Below are positions 25,593-34,565 of a DNA stretch of 64,000 bases, piece by piece. Positions within the stretch are counted from its first letter, which is position 1, and each line of letters begins with the position of its first letter. Origin of the DNA: Natrarchaeobius halalkaliphilus (GTDB taxonomy: Archaea; Halobacteriota; Halobacteria; Halobacteriales; Natrialbaceae); NCBI RefSeq assembly GCF_003841485.1, contig NZ_REFY01000002.1, positions 558,001-622,000 on the forward strand. The letters are read 5' to 3'. Below the pieces are notes generated by a model. The model was given only the letters and a program-made list of their open reading frames with translations, ran no database searches and had not been told where the DNA came from. Both the position numbers and the translations under genes were made by a program.

Positions 25593-25735
25593 TTTTCAGC
25601 AGCACAAATCGGCGAGCGTAGCGAGTCGACCGTGCTGCTGAAAACGAAACAGGGGAGTTTGAACGAGAGAAGACGCAGCACTCGAGCGAACGCGAGAGTG
25701 ATCGTCTTCGCGTTGTTCAAATCTCCCTCTCGGCG
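25572..25735 (+). repeat. att-like direct repeat of the tRNA-Ser 3' end
   Basis: The last 21 bases of the tRNA (25572-25592, beginning GTTCAAATCTCCC) recur exactly at 25715-25735, 123 bases after the tRNA end. This is the signature left by a tyrosine-recombinase element integrating into a tRNA 3' end, but only 122 bases lie between the copies and no integrase is near. A further T-arm-like AGGGGAGTTTGAAC occurs at about 25651-25664. Confidence 0.7.
25593..25644. repeat. perfect 13-bp inverted repeat behind the tRNA-Ser gene
   Basis: TTTTCAGCAGCAC (25593-25605) and GTGCTGCTGAAAA (25632-25644) are exact complements with 26 bases between them. It begins at the first base after the tRNA discriminator. 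It may terminate or process the tRNA transcript, or be part of the integration scar. Confidence 0.7.
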
Positions 25736-25964
25736 CTTTTCCGCGAACAACATCTCCGAGCACCGCACAGCGTGTTCTCGGTATCCGTGAGCGGAGAACG
25801 CGGAACAGAGATTACCACCTCGAGCGGCGATCCGCTCGAAAGCGCCCCTACCCCGTCATTCGCAGGGCTGTCTCTTATTTCCGTCTCGATGGACAAACTG
25901 ACGTGGTAGTGACACACATGAGGGTGGATGCCAGCCGTTCGGTTTCTCGAGGTGACGGTATTCG
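25645..25964. other. non-coding stretch between the tRNA scar and the second FeS gene
   Basis: Besides the repeated tRNA tail at 25715-25735, GAAGAC (25669-25674) and GTCTTC (25704-25709) form a weak inverted repeat. A further TTCCGCG...CGCGGAA pair begins just after the repeated tRNA tail. No convincing gene. The CGAACATGTTCG palindrome seen upstream of the first FeS gene was not found here. Confidence 0.5.
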
Positions 25965-27389
25965 ATGAGTTCGAACGACGACGACAGGACCGGTGACGAC
26001 CGAAAGAACGGTGACGACGGCCGGGGCGAAGAGCCGTTTCACCCGCTCGGAACCGAGGCGGAAGATCGGTACGAGGCCATGCTCGAGGAGGGAGAGTACG
26101 ACGCGGAACTCGGCATGGAAATGGCCAAAGACGCCATGGCGCTTACGAAAGGGGAGCTCTCCGAATCGGAGTTCTACGACCGCCACCACGAGGCCATCCT
26201 GGAGGAGTTCGGGGAGGACGACCGACCGATGGCCGAGCGAGTCGAGTCGGCTCGAGAGGAGGGACGACTCGAGGGAGCGCTCTCCCGACTGGGTGCGGAC
26301 GACGAATCGCGACGCGCGGTGATGAAGAAAATGGGCGCGGGAGCCGGCGCCCTCGGGTTGGGTGCGTTCACCGCGACCGACGACGGTACCGAGGCCGATC
26401 CGAGCGTCGCGGCCCAGGATGACGACGCAGACGACACCGCAGACGGCGACGACGTCCAGTGGGGGATGGCGCTCGACCTCGAGAGCTGTGACGGCTGTCT
26501 CTCCTGTGTCGTCGCCTGCAACGCAGAACACAACTGGAACGAGGGGGCGAACTGGATGTACATTCTGGCCTACGACGACGGAACCGTCGAGTCGCCCGAG
26601 CCGGAGCAGGCGGACACCGCCCGCGATTTCAACTACCTGATCCGGCCCTGCCAGCACTGCACCGACGCACCGTGTGAGAAAGTCTGCCCGACGACGGCCC
26701 GTCACACCCGCGAAGACGGCGGACTCGTTTTGACGGACTACGACGTCTGCATCGGCTGTCGGTACTGTCAGGTCGCCTGTCCCTACGGCGTCAACTACTT
26801 CCAGTGGGACGACCCGGAGGTTCCCGACGAGGAGCTCAACGAGGACATGATCTACGACGACCGGGACCGGTGGGTCAGCAGCCGCGGTCCACGCGGCGTC
26901 ATGGAGAAATGCATCTTCGACCCCGCCCGACAGGACGGCCAGATGGGCGAAGACATGGTCGGGACGACCGCCTGCGAGGACGCCTGCCCACCCGGTGCGA
27001 TCCAGTTCGGCGATATGAACGATCCCGACAGCGATCCGCGACAGTACCTCGAGAACGTCCCGCTCGCCCGCGCCAGAGAGCAAGCCCCCGACGATGACGA
27101 CGAGCTACAGGAGGCGATCGCGATCCTCGACGGAGACGAAGAGCCGGACGAGATGGACGAAGAGGACGCGATGGAACTTCTCGAAGCCGAGTTCGGCGAC
27201 GACGGCTCGCGATTCAAGCTCCTAGAGGAGTTCAACACCAATCCGAACGTCACGTACATCGGCAACGAGCCGGGCGCGAACGCCGAGCAGGTCGAGGGGC
27301 CGGTCGCCTACGCGGACGTCGGGCAGGTCGACAATCGAAAGACGGTTCTCGACGAGAAAACAGTCGGGTTCAACGAACTATCACTGTAG
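25965..27389 (+). CDS. four-cluster FeS protein, stand-alone paralogue of 4845-6458
   Basis: 474 residues. Same layout as 4845-6458: acidic N-terminus with FHPLG, a Tat-like SRRAVMKKMGAGAGALG at about residues 115-131, then cluster motifs CDGCLSCVVAC, CQHCTDAPCEKVC and CIGCRYCQVAC, and the conserved C-terminal GNEPGANAEQVEGPVAY block. The fourth motif differs: CIFDPARQ replaces CTMCPTRQ, so the second Cys is Asp (checked in the DNA, GAC near base 26920). No NrfD gene follows. It probably needs a membrane partner encoded elsewhere, possibly the NrfD at 3439, or works with one altered cluster. Confidence 0.9.
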   Translation: MSSNDDDRTGDDRKNGDDGRGEEPFHPLGTEAEDRYEAMLEEGEYDAELGMEMAKDAMALTKGELSESEFYDRHHEAILEEFGEDDRPMAERVESAREEGRLEGALSRLGADDESRRAVMKKMGAGAGALGLGAFTATDDGTEADPSVAAQDDDADDTADGDDVQWGMALDLESCDGCLSCVVACNAEHNWNEGANWMYILAYDDGTVESPEPEQADTARDFNYLIRPCQHCTDAPCEKVCPTTARHTREDGGLVLTDYDVCIGCRYCQVACPYGVNYFQWDDPEVPDEELNEDMIYDDRDRWVSSRGPRGVMEKCIFDPARQDGQMGEDMVGTTACEDACPPGAIQFGDMNDPDSDPRQYLENVPLARAREQAPDDDDELQEAIAILDGDEEPDEMDEEDAMELLEAEFGDDGSRFKLLEEFNTNPNVTYIGNEPGANAEQVEGPVAYADVGQVDNRKTVLDEKTVGFNELSL

Positions 27390-27520
27390 CGCCGGAGTTC
27401 CGTCGAATCCAGAGCTGTCACGCCGAGTCGACCGTCACGCCGAGTACGCCCGATCGACACGCCGGCCGGCGGTCCGACTCGAGAGGATGGATTCTTCGTT
27501 CCGCGGTCGAACGGTGCCGT

Positions 27521-27715
27521 ATGGAGCGTCGCCAGCGGATACTCGTCGGTTCGATCTGGATCGCGGTCGCGGCACTGATAGCAACGACCCTGGAGCCGGG
27601 AGTTACGTCCACCAGCGGCGTGATCGCGCGGCTGTTCGTCGTTGCGCTCGCGCTGTTTCTCGCGGCGGTGTACCTGCTCGATCCATGGGATCTGATCAGT
27701 CGAAAGCCCTTCTAG
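27521..27715 (+). CDS. small membrane protein
   Basis: 64 residues with two hydrophobic helices (ILVGSIWIAVAALIATTL and LFVVALALFLAAVYLLDPW) and a short basic C-terminus (ISRKPF). The positive N-terminus and ending fit a haloarchaeal mini-membrane protein. It lies 131 bases after the FeS paralogue on the same strand. No known family. Confidence 0.65.
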   Translation: MERRQRILVGSIWIAVAALIATTLEPGVTSTSGVIARLFVVALALFLAAVYLLDPWDLISRKPF

Positions 27716-27747
27716 CGGCGAGAAAGCGCTTGGGACAGGGGACCGTA

Positions 27748-29319
27748 TCAGTCGTCGGCCGGCGCGAGCGGCTCGGCTTCGACCGCGAGTAGCCGGTCGA
27801 GGGCGTCGACCATCGCCTCGACGCTCGCGCGGGTGATGTCGGCTTCGCTTCGTGCGACGGTCACGGAGCGGTCGTCCTTGGCCATCGTGACCTCGACGGT
27901 GACGACGGCGTCCGTTCCGCCCGTCACCGCGTCGACGCGGTAGGACTCGAGTTCGGCGTCGGCCGCCGAGCCGAGCGCTTCTCGCACCGCGGAGACGGCC
28001 GCGTCGACGGGTCCCGAGCCGGTGCCGCTGGCGACGCGTTCCTCGCCGGCGACCTCGAGTCGGATGCTGGCGGTCGGGACGGCCCCGCCGCTGGTGGCGG
28101 TGAGATCGAGCAGTTCGACGACGCGCTCGCGGTCGTCGCCGGTAACGTCTTCAGCGACGGCGAGCAGGTCGGCGTCGGTGACGCGACGGCCGCGATCACC
28201 GAGTTCGGTCACGCGCGTTGCGATCTCGGCGATCTCGTCGTCGCCGGCCTCCACGTCGTGTTCCTCGAGCGTGGCCTTGACCCCGGCGCGGCCGGTGTGC
28301 TTGCCGAGTGCGATTCGGCGTTCGCGCCCGACCGTCTCGGGAGCGTAGGGCTCGTACATCTTGTCGTCTTTGAGCGTGCCGTCGGTGTGGATGCCGCTCT
28401 CGTGGGTGAACGCGTTCTCCCCGATGACGGCCTTGTTCGGCGGCAACTGCACGCCCGTCGAGCGCGAGACGATCTGTGCGAGGTCGTACAGTTCCTCGAG
28501 TTCGACGGTGTCGACGCCGTAGACGTGCGAGAGCGCGATCGCCACCTCCTCGAGAGCGACGTTTCCGGCGCGTTCACCGAGTCCGTTGACTGTGCAGTGA
28601 ACGAGGTCGGCACCGGCCGAAATCGCCGCGAGCGCGTTGGTCACGCCGAGTCCCAGATCGTCGTGAGTGTGCGCGCTGACCGGGCCCAGCTGGGCGAGCC
28701 TCTCGACCGCCTGTGCGGTTCGTTCCGGACCCGTGTGGCCGACGGTGTCGGCAAAGCAGGTCCGGTCTGCGCCCGTCTCGAGGGCGGTCGTGCCGAGTTC
28801 CTCGAGATAGTCGAGATCGGCACGGGAGCCGTCCTCTCCGATGACCTCGACCCAGAGATCGTGAGACGTGGCGTACTCGACGAGTTCGGCGGTTCTCTCG
28901 AGGTTGTCCTCGCGGGACGTTCCGACCTTGTCCTCGACATGACGGTCGCTCGCGGGGACCACGATGTGAACCCCGTCGACGTCGCAATCGAGCGCGAGAT
29001 CGATGTCCGATCGCATCCCGCGACAGAAGCTGGTTACGGTCGCTTCGAGATCGAGATCGGTGACGCGTGCGATGGCCTGGCGTTCGCCCGCGCCGGTACA
29101 GGCGCTGCCAGCCTCGATGACGTCGACACCCGTACGCTCTAACGCGCGGGCAATTTCGACTTTCTCGTCGGGCGACAGCGAGACGCCCGGTGCTTGTTCG
29201 CCGTCGCGAAGCGTCGTATCGAGAAGACGGACTGTGCGATCCGATGGAATCGTCTGTTCGGTGGAGTGTTGTACAGGCAAGAGTGATGAACTGCGATCAG
29301 TGTCGCCGCGGAATTTCAC
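27748..29319 (-). CDS. (R)-citramalate synthase / 2-isopropylmalate synthase family enzyme
   Basis: 523 residues from a GTG at 29319. An HMGL-like TIM barrel (about 30-290) shows LLDTTLRDGEQAPGVSLS, the metal-binding HTHDDLGLGVTNALAAI and GLGERAGNVALEEV. A linker with GENAFTHESGIHTDG leads to the C-terminal LeuA allosteric dimerisation domain (about 390-515). The enzyme condenses acetyl-CoA with pyruvate (citramalate, for isoleucine) or with 2-oxoisovalerate (leucine). Sequence alone does not settle which; the absence of ilv/leu neighbours favours citramalate synthase, since leuA is often clustered. Confidence 0.9.
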   Translation of the reverse strand: MKFRGDTDRSSSLLPVQHSTEQTIPSDRTVRLLDTTLRDGEQAPGVSLSPDEKVEIARALERTGVDVIEAGSACTGAGERQAIARVTDLDLEATVTSFCRGMRSDIDLALDCDVDGVHIVVPASDRHVEDKVGTSREDNLERTAELVEYATSHDLWVEVIGEDGSRADLDYLEELGTTALETGADRTCFADTVGHTGPERTAQAVERLAQLGPVSAHTHDDLGLGVTNALAAISAGADLVHCTVNGLGERAGNVALEEVAIALSHVYGVDTVELEELYDLAQIVSRSTGVQLPPNKAVIGENAFTHESGIHTDGTLKDDKMYEPYAPETVGRERRIALGKHTGRAGVKATLEEHDVEAGDDEIAEIATRVTELGDRGRRVTDADLLAVAEDVTGDDRERVVELLDLTATSGGAVPTASIRLEVAGEERVASGTGSGPVDAAVSAVREALGSAADAELESYRVDAVTGGTDAVVTVEVTMAKDDRSVTVARSEADITRASVEAMVDALDRLLAVEAEPLAPADD

Positions 29320-29550
29320 GCCCAGCCGGGTTGCCCCGACTTCCTCTATCCTCGTCGTCCGGCGTAGAGAACGAATCTCGAGCCATGTAACTCGAGTTAT
29401 CGAACGGCCGCGACTTAAACCCGCCGATTACGCTCGTTTGCTCGCGAGTCGACGCCGACCGGAGCGAGGACGATCACAGGACTCTGCCACGGGTGCACCG
29501 ACGATGGAACGACCAATACACCCATGCACGTTGGTACCATTGGGCTCCGT

Positions 29551-30111
29551 ATGGATCCGAGCCTGGAGCCGCTCACGCGGTCGCTTCGGGAGGCACCTAT
29601 CGTCGATCGCAACGGCTACGAGTACTTCGTCCACGGCGTCACCGACGGCATCCTCTCCGTCGAACCCGACGTCTTGCGTGCGGTGGCCGATGCGATCATC
29701 GATCGGGTCGATCTCGAGTCCGTCGACAGGCTGGTCGTCCCCGAGGCGATGGGCATCCACCACGGAACGGCTCTCTCGCTCGCGACCGACATTCCGTTCG
29801 TCGTCGTCCGCAAACGCTCGTACGGCTTTCCAGCGGAGGTCGCGATCCATCAGGAAACCAGCTACGGCGAGGACGAGCTCTTCGTAAACGGCGTCGACGC
29901 CGACGACCGGGTGGTGATCGTCGACGACGTCCTATCGTCGGGCGGAACGGTCGACGCCGTCTGTGCGGGACTCGAAACGATCGGCGCGGAGATCGTCGAC
30001 GTCGTGACCGTCCTCCGACGAGTCGACGTCGATCGAGCGGCCGACTCTCGAGACGTGACGAGCGTACTCGACGTTCGAATCGACGACGGCGAAGTCGTCA
30101 TCGTCGACTGA
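29551..30111 (+). CDS. hpt: purine phosphoribosyltransferase, archaeal HGPRT/APRT-like
   Basis: 186 residues from the ATG at 29551 (MDPSLEPLTRSLREAPIV). The PRPP-binding motif VVIVDDVLSSGGTVDAV is at about 122-138. Upstream, VVPEAMGIHHGTALSLATDIPFVVVRKR is the archaeal HGPRTase-like pattern. The enzyme joins a purine base to PRPP for salvage; hypoxanthine/guanine or adenine specificity is not clear. The start 27 bases upstream is less likely because a TATA-like region would then lie inside the gene. Confidence 0.88.
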   Translation: MDPSLEPLTRSLREAPIVDRNGYEYFVHGVTDGILSVEPDVLRAVADAIIDRVDLESVDRLVVPEAMGIHHGTALSLATDIPFVVVRKRSYGFPAEVAIHQETSYGEDELFVNGVDADDRVVIVDDVLSSGGTVDAVCAGLETIGAEIVDVVTVLRRVDVDRAADSRDVTSVLDVRIDDGEVVIVD

Positions 30112-30120
30112 CCGGGCCGG

Positions 30121-30474
30121 CTATCGATCCTCGAGTACGAGCCGATCGCCCGGATCGACTTCCTCTGCAGCTCCGGCCGGAAGCTCGACGATCAGATCAG
30201 CCCTCTCCCGAGCGAACCCGCGCCAGGGCCTGAGACGTTCGACGCGCCGGACGGTACCGTCGTCGACCCAGACGACGTCAAGCGGGACGAAGACGAACAG
30301 CATGTGGACGTCCCGCGTCGACGGCGCATCGAACCGGAACGCGAGCGCGTACTCGTCGGGGAGCGACCGACGAAACATCAGCCCACGAGTCTGGCTCAGC
30401 ACGGAATCCGCGAGGTCGACTCTCGAGGCGAGCACCGCCTCCTCGCCATCATCGGGCTCGTGGACCAGTTTCAC
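30121..30474 (-). CDS. DUF192 family protein
   Basis: 117 residues from the GTG at 30474, chosen because a GGAG ribosome-binding sequence lies just before it and the following frame (VKLVHEPDDGEEAVLASRVDLADS) matches DUF192. Conserved features: SQTRGLMFRRSLPDEYALAFRF, HMLFVFVPLDVVWVD and the RPWRGFA block. The family is uncharacterised; structures show a small beta-rich fold. It ends nine bases from the stop of the convergent phosphoribosyltransferase gene. Confidence 0.85.
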   Translation of the reverse strand: MKLVHEPDDGEEAVLASRVDLADSVLSQTRGLMFRRSLPDEYALAFRFDAPSTRDVHMLFVFVPLDVVWVDDGTVRRVERLRPWRGFARERADLIVELPAGAAEEVDPGDRLVLEDR

Positions 30475-30817
30475 TCCTTCCGGTCGACGGCGTGTCAGCA
30501 AAAAACCTGTGACTCTTCGCCTCGAACCGCGAGCACCCGTCCGGTTGCGCCGTCGTTCCGGTGTTGCCGAGCATCGTGTACTCCAAAGGGCGTCTACGGA
30601 CTCTCGAGGGTAAACGGTACGTGGCTCGGCAATCGACGATCGCGACACGGTCTCGGTGCCGCCACGGATCGCGAGACAGCCGCCCGATAAATACAAGTTG
30701 CTACGGAAAGGAATAAATACCGCAGGTTAAAGTCGGTGGTCGATGAAACAGAAGTCGTGAATGAAGGTTACCGATGGACTGTCCGCTGATACCGTGCCCG
30801 TGATTTCGTCCTGATCT
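30475..30817. other. 343-base divergent intergenic region
   Basis: It holds the promoters of the DUF192 gene (leftward) and the DUF7344-like regulator (rightward). AT-rich AATAAATACC near 30713-30722 is about 100 bases before the rightward ATG. No protein-coding frame with haloarchaeal character. Confidence 0.5.
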
Positions 30818-31321
30818 ATGTCTGTCCAGACGAGTCGTTCCGACTCACTTGCAGAAAGCGAGGTGTTTCATATCCTCGGAAACGACAGGCGGCGAGCGAT
30901 CGTTCAGCTGCTCGCCCGCGAAACCGGGCAAGTCGACGTCTCGGATATCGCGACCGAGATCGCGTCGAGAGAATCCGATTCGTCGTCCGTACCGAGCAAC
31001 CTCTATAAGAGCGTCTACGTTTCCTTACAACAGACCCATCTGCCACAGCTCGAAGAAGATGCCGTCATCGAATACGATTCCGACGCGAAAACGATCACGG
31101 CAGGTCCCAACTTCGAGAGTGTCCTCAGATACATCAACGGACACGACGATCAGTATTCGACGATCCTCTGGATTCATCTCACGGTCTGTGTCATCGGGCT
31201 GCTCGTCATCGCTCTGGCCGGACCGAACCTTCCGGTGGTCTCGCGTATCGACCCCGTGCTCTCGAGCGTTCTGGTGTTGCTCGCGGTTGCGATGAGCAGT
31301 CTCTATCGGTTGCTCACCTGA
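30818..31321 (+). CDS. membrane-anchored winged-helix protein, DUF7344-like
   Basis: 167 residues. The N-terminal HTH (about 12-95: VFHILGNDRRRAIVQLLARETGQVDVSDIATEIA, then LYKSVYVSLQQTHLPQLEEDAVIEYD) is the haloarchaeal DUF7344 pattern. Two C-terminal membrane helices (ILWIHLTVCVIGLLVIALAG and VLSSVLVLLAVAMSSLYRLL) follow, so it is a membrane-tethered regulator. A soluble relative is at 43536-43937. The target is unknown. Confidence 0.82.
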   Translation: MSVQTSRSDSLAESEVFHILGNDRRRAIVQLLARETGQVDVSDIATEIASRESDSSSVPSNLYKSVYVSLQQTHLPQLEEDAVIEYDSDAKTITAGPNFESVLRYINGHDDQYSTILWIHLTVCVIGLLVIALAGPNLPVVSRIDPVLSSVLVLLAVAMSSLYRLLT

Positions 31322-31394
31322 GGAGTACTCGTCGTGGGTAACTGATGTGCCGTATAAATCAGAACGCAAAACGCTCCGTCCGCTAGATGGGATG

Positions 31395-33806
31395 TTATCG
31401 GGCCGAACTGACCATCGGTTCAGCCGTGTCGTTGCCGTTGTTCTCGTCGACGTCACCGTCATCAGCGACATCCTCTCCGTCATCAGCGACGTCGTCACCG
31501 TTGGCCTGCTCGAGCGTGACGATCGCGTCGTCGGTCACTGGTTCGCCAGCGACTTCGTACGGAACGTCCTCTTGACCGTCACTCTCGACGAAGTCGAGTT
31601 CCTGGTTATCGTTCGTATCGCGGTGTGCCATCGCGATCAGCGTCTCGTCTTCCTCGAGCGGTTGCTCGAGCGTTACCTCGACGTTCTCGTGAGTCCCCGG
31701 CTCGAGGTAGTCGGATGCCCCGAGAATGCTACCGAAGACGTCACCGACGAGGAGACTGCTATCGTGAACCACCACGAACCCGCCACTGGCCATCGTCACT
31801 TCGTCCACGACGACGGTCTGACCGTCAGTGGCCTGATCTTCGAACGTTACGTTCGCGGGCACCGGCTCGTCGGTGTCTTCAGGATCTTCCTCGGGTTCTT
31901 CCTCGACTGGTTCCTCTTCAACCGGCTCTTCCTCGACTGGTTCCTCTTCAACCGGCTCTTCCTCAACCGGTTCCTCTTCGACCGGCTCTTCCTCAACCGG
32001 TTCCTCTTCAACCGGCTCTTCCTCAACCGGTTCTTCCTCGGTCAATTCGAGAACGGCGACCTCACCGAACTCGTCCGTTAGAACCATGTGGAAGTACTCA
32101 CCGGCTTCGAGACCCTCCGTCTCGATATCGAATACCACATCGTCGGTCTCGTCCGCCTCGAGTGTTACGTCCTGTGACTCGACGAGGTCGCCGTCGAGTC
32201 GGAACTGCACGTCCTGCGTGTCTTCGGAGTCGCCCGGATTGGAGACCGTTGCCGTGACAGTGATCGGTTCACCGACCGTTGCGTTCTCGGGTGCATCGAG
32301 CGCGTCAACGGTGAAGGATTCCGATGGTTCCTCCTCAACAGGGTCCTCCTCGGGCTCTTCATCGACCGGCTCCTCTTCGACTGGGTCTTCTTCAGGTTCT
32401 TCGTCAACCGGCTCCTCTTCGACTGGGTCTTCTTCAACCGGTTCTTCCTCGATCTCGTCGTCAGCTTCTTCGAGATAGACGAAGATCGTTGCCTGCTCGA
32501 TAGTGACTGTGATTTGGTCACCGTCGGCCGCATCGCCGTCCTCGAGTCCGTTATCGTCCGCGTCGTCGTCCTCGAGTCCGTTGTCGTCCGCATCGCCGTC
32601 CTCGAGTCCGTTATCGTCCGCGTCGTCGTCCTCGAGTCCGTTGTCGTCCGCGTCATCGTCCTCGAGGTCGGTATCATCAACTGGTGAGACTGCCGGGAGC
32701 TGATCGAGATCAACCATGACGATGATCGTCGCCTGTTCGATGCTGATCTCGTGGCCCTCGACAACCGATTCGTTGTCATCGACGTCGTCTACCGCATTGG
32801 CATCGTCGTCGACACCATCCTCGTCGAGTTCGTCATCAGCTTCCTCGTCAGTCAGTTCTTCGTCAGCGTCATCATCGAATTCGTCAATAACGACGAAGAC
32901 CGTTGCCTGATCGATGTCGACGCTTTCGAGGTCGTTCTCGTCTGCATCGTCGTTCGGTAGGTCACCGTCTTCGATAACGACGAAGACCGTCGCGTGCTCG
33001 ACGGTCACGTCTAACTCGTCGCGATCTACAGCGTCGTCGTCCTCGAGTCCGTTATCGTCTGCATCGTCGTCCTCGAGTCCGTTATCGTCTGCATCGTCGT
33101 CCTCGAGTCCGTTATCGTCCGCATCGTCGTCCTCGAGTCCGTTATCGTCCGCATCGTCGTCCTCGAGTCCGTTATCGTCCGCATCGTCGTCCTCGAGTCC
33201 GTTATCGTCCGCATCGTCGTCCTCGAGTCCGTTATCGTCCGCATCGTCGTCCTCGAGTCCGTTGTCGTCCACGTCGTCGTTACCATTCTCGTCCGCGTGG
33301 GCACCGATCTGCGTGATCGATGCCTGCTCGATCGTTACCTCGAGCTCTGCGTCCGAGATTTCGACGTACTCGTCCTCGTGGTCATCGGTATCGTACTCGT
33401 CGTCCTCGAGTCCGTTGTCATCCGCGTCGTCGTCCTCAAGGCCGTTGTCATCCGCGTCGTCGTCCTCGAGTCCGTTATCGTCCGCGTCGTCCTCGAGTCC
33501 GTTATCGTCCGCGTCGTCGTCCTCGAGTCCGTTATCGTCCGCGTCATCGTCCTCGAGTCCATTGTCGTTCACATCGTCGTCCTCGAGTTCATCGTCGGGG
33601 ACATCGTCCATGTCGTGAACGACGAAGATATCCGCGTGTTCGATCGTTACTGTCAGCGATACATCGTCGAGTAGCTCGTGCTCACTCGCGTCGGTGTCGT
33701 GCTCGTCGACGGTCGTAGCTGGTGCCGCCCCAGCAACCATCGCCCCGCTCGAGCACACCATCATCAGCGCAGTGAGTACTACGAGTAACTGATTGCGTGC
33801 GTTCAT
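31395..33806 (-). CDS. secreted, highly acidic repeat protein with TSP3-like and Glu/Pro repeats
   Basis: 803 residues from the ATG at 33806, giving a Sec signal (NQLLVVLTALMMVCSSGAMVAGAAPA). Three blocks of a ten-residue repeat, LEDDDADDNG, are separated by short beta-like motifs (TIEHADIFVV, TIEQASITQI, TVEHATVFVV, DIDQATVFVV, SIEQATIIVM, TIEQATIFVY). Next come Glu/Pro/Val repeats, a CARDB-like domain (FTVDALDAPENATVGEPITV...), further EEPVEEEP repeats and a C-terminal DUF7282-like domain (VTFEDQATDGQTVVVDEV). The repeat resembles calcium-binding thrombospondin type 3 motifs. Probably a cell-surface or matrix protein; no LPxTG or PGF tail is seen. Confidence 0.88.
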   Translation of the reverse strand: MNARNQLLVVLTALMMVCSSGAMVAGAAPATTVDEHDTDASEHELLDDVSLTVTIEHADIFVVHDMDDVPDDELEDDDVNDNGLEDDDADDNGLEDDDADDNGLEDDADDNGLEDDDADDNGLEDDDADDNGLEDDEYDTDDHEDEYVEISDAELEVTIEQASITQIGAHADENGNDDVDDNGLEDDDADDNGLEDDDADDNGLEDDDADDNGLEDDDADDNGLEDDDADDNGLEDDDADDNGLEDDDADDNGLEDDDAVDRDELDVTVEHATVFVVIEDGDLPNDDADENDLESVDIDQATVFVVIDEFDDDADEELTDEEADDELDEDGVDDDANAVDDVDDNESVVEGHEISIEQATIIVMVDLDQLPAVSPVDDTDLEDDDADDNGLEDDDADDNGLEDGDADDNGLEDDDADDNGLEDGDAADGDQITVTIEQATIFVYLEEADDEIEEEPVEEDPVEEEPVDEEPEEDPVEEEPVDEEPEEDPVEEEPSESFTVDALDAPENATVGEPITVTATVSNPGDSEDTQDVQFRLDGDLVESQDVTLEADETDDVVFDIETEGLEAGEYFHMVLTDEFGEVAVLELTEEEPVEEEPVEEEPVEEEPVEEEPVEEEPVEEEPVEEEPVEEEPVEEEPEEDPEDTDEPVPANVTFEDQATDGQTVVVDEVTMASGGFVVVHDSSLLVGDVFGSILGASDYLEPGTHENVEVTLEQPLEEDETLIAMAHRDTNDNQELDFVESDGQEDVPYEVAGEPVTDDAIVTLEQANGDDVADDGEDVADDGDVDENNGNDTAEPMVSSAR
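33031..33270 (-). repeat. 30-bp tandem repeats, eight units
   Basis: Eight consecutive 30-bp units beginning GCATCGTCGTCCTCGAG; the first and last have one or two changes. They encode the second DDADDNG repeat block of the secreted protein. Shorter arrays of the same unit lie at about 32540-32670 and 33407-33570. The near identity of the DNA suggests recent expansion by slippage or unequal recombination, so copy number probably varies between strains. Confidence 0.9.
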
Positions 33807-34070
33807 TATTGTGCCATGAAGGCACCGGATCAACGATGTTTCGGCGCATAAACCGGCGCAACCATTTCGCGGAGAAACAGGAGCATACGTCTCGAGGCCT
33901 GTGTTAGGCAGGCCGTTCAACTCGAGAAAAGCACAATTATACGACCGATCACACGGCCTAACGAGTTCGATTGAGAAACTGTCATGCAATCAAATACGAT
34001 TCGGTGAATCGAGCCGATGGGATACGAGCCAGTGAGAGACGCTCCGACGATGAGCCACGCTGCAGCACTC

Positions 34071-34565
34071 TCACTCGTTGCTCGAGTGCTCCGGTGACCG
34101 TGTCGCTGACGGTTCGTTTCCTGGCAGACAGACCAGATTCTCACGCCCGAGTCGAAGCTTCGTGACCTGGTCGTCCTCTTCGAGTTCGGCTAGCAGCCGA
34201 CTCACTTTCGCTTTGGACCAGTCGACGGAGTCGACGATGTTCGACTGCTTCATCCGTCCACCGTTTTCACTGAGGAGCGTTCGAATCCGCTCGCGGTCGG
34301 TCACGATTTCTTCTCTGGGGAGCTCGCCGGCGGTCGAAAGCGACGACCGGTTCTCGAGGCGGTTTCGAATAACGAGAACGCCACCGAGCAAGGCGAGTGC
34401 GACGATACCGACCAGTGCGGCCAGGTGCGGGTCTCCACTGACGGCAAGCGGAGATCGTGGCTTTAGTCCGAGCGGGTGCCAGTCCTCGATCGAATAGACG
34501 GCCGTACCGGTAGTCGTAGCGACAACGTCGACGGCGCGAATCGAGTGCTGAAACTGAATTCTCAT
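34071..34565 (-). CDS. membrane-anchored winged-helix regulator
   Basis: 164 residues. A short N-terminal extracellular-looking part, one transmembrane helix (HLAALVGIVALALLGGVLVI, about 47-66) and a C-terminal winged helix (about 88-150: DRERIRTLLSENGGRMKQSNIVDSVDWSKAKVSRLLAELEEDDQVTKLRLGREN) make a one-component membrane-tethered transcription factor. A TATA-like TTTTTTATAG lies about 60 bases upstream (34627-34636). It is near the secreted repeat protein but 265 bases from it; co-regulation is speculative. Confidence 0.85.
   Translation of the reverse strand: MRIQFQHSIRAVDVVATTTGTAVYSIEDWHPLGLKPRSPLAVSGDPHLAALVGIVALALLGGVLVIRNRLENRSSLSTAGELPREEIVTDRERIRTLLSENGGRMKQSNIVDSVDWSKAKVSRLLAELEEDDQVTKLRLGRENLVCLPGNEPSATRSPEHSSNE

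Noticed and set aside
31395-33806. CRISPR-like array in the 30-bp repeats
   Set aside because: The 30-bp units are contiguous without spacers and code in frame for an acidic decapeptide. They are protein repeats, not CRISPR.
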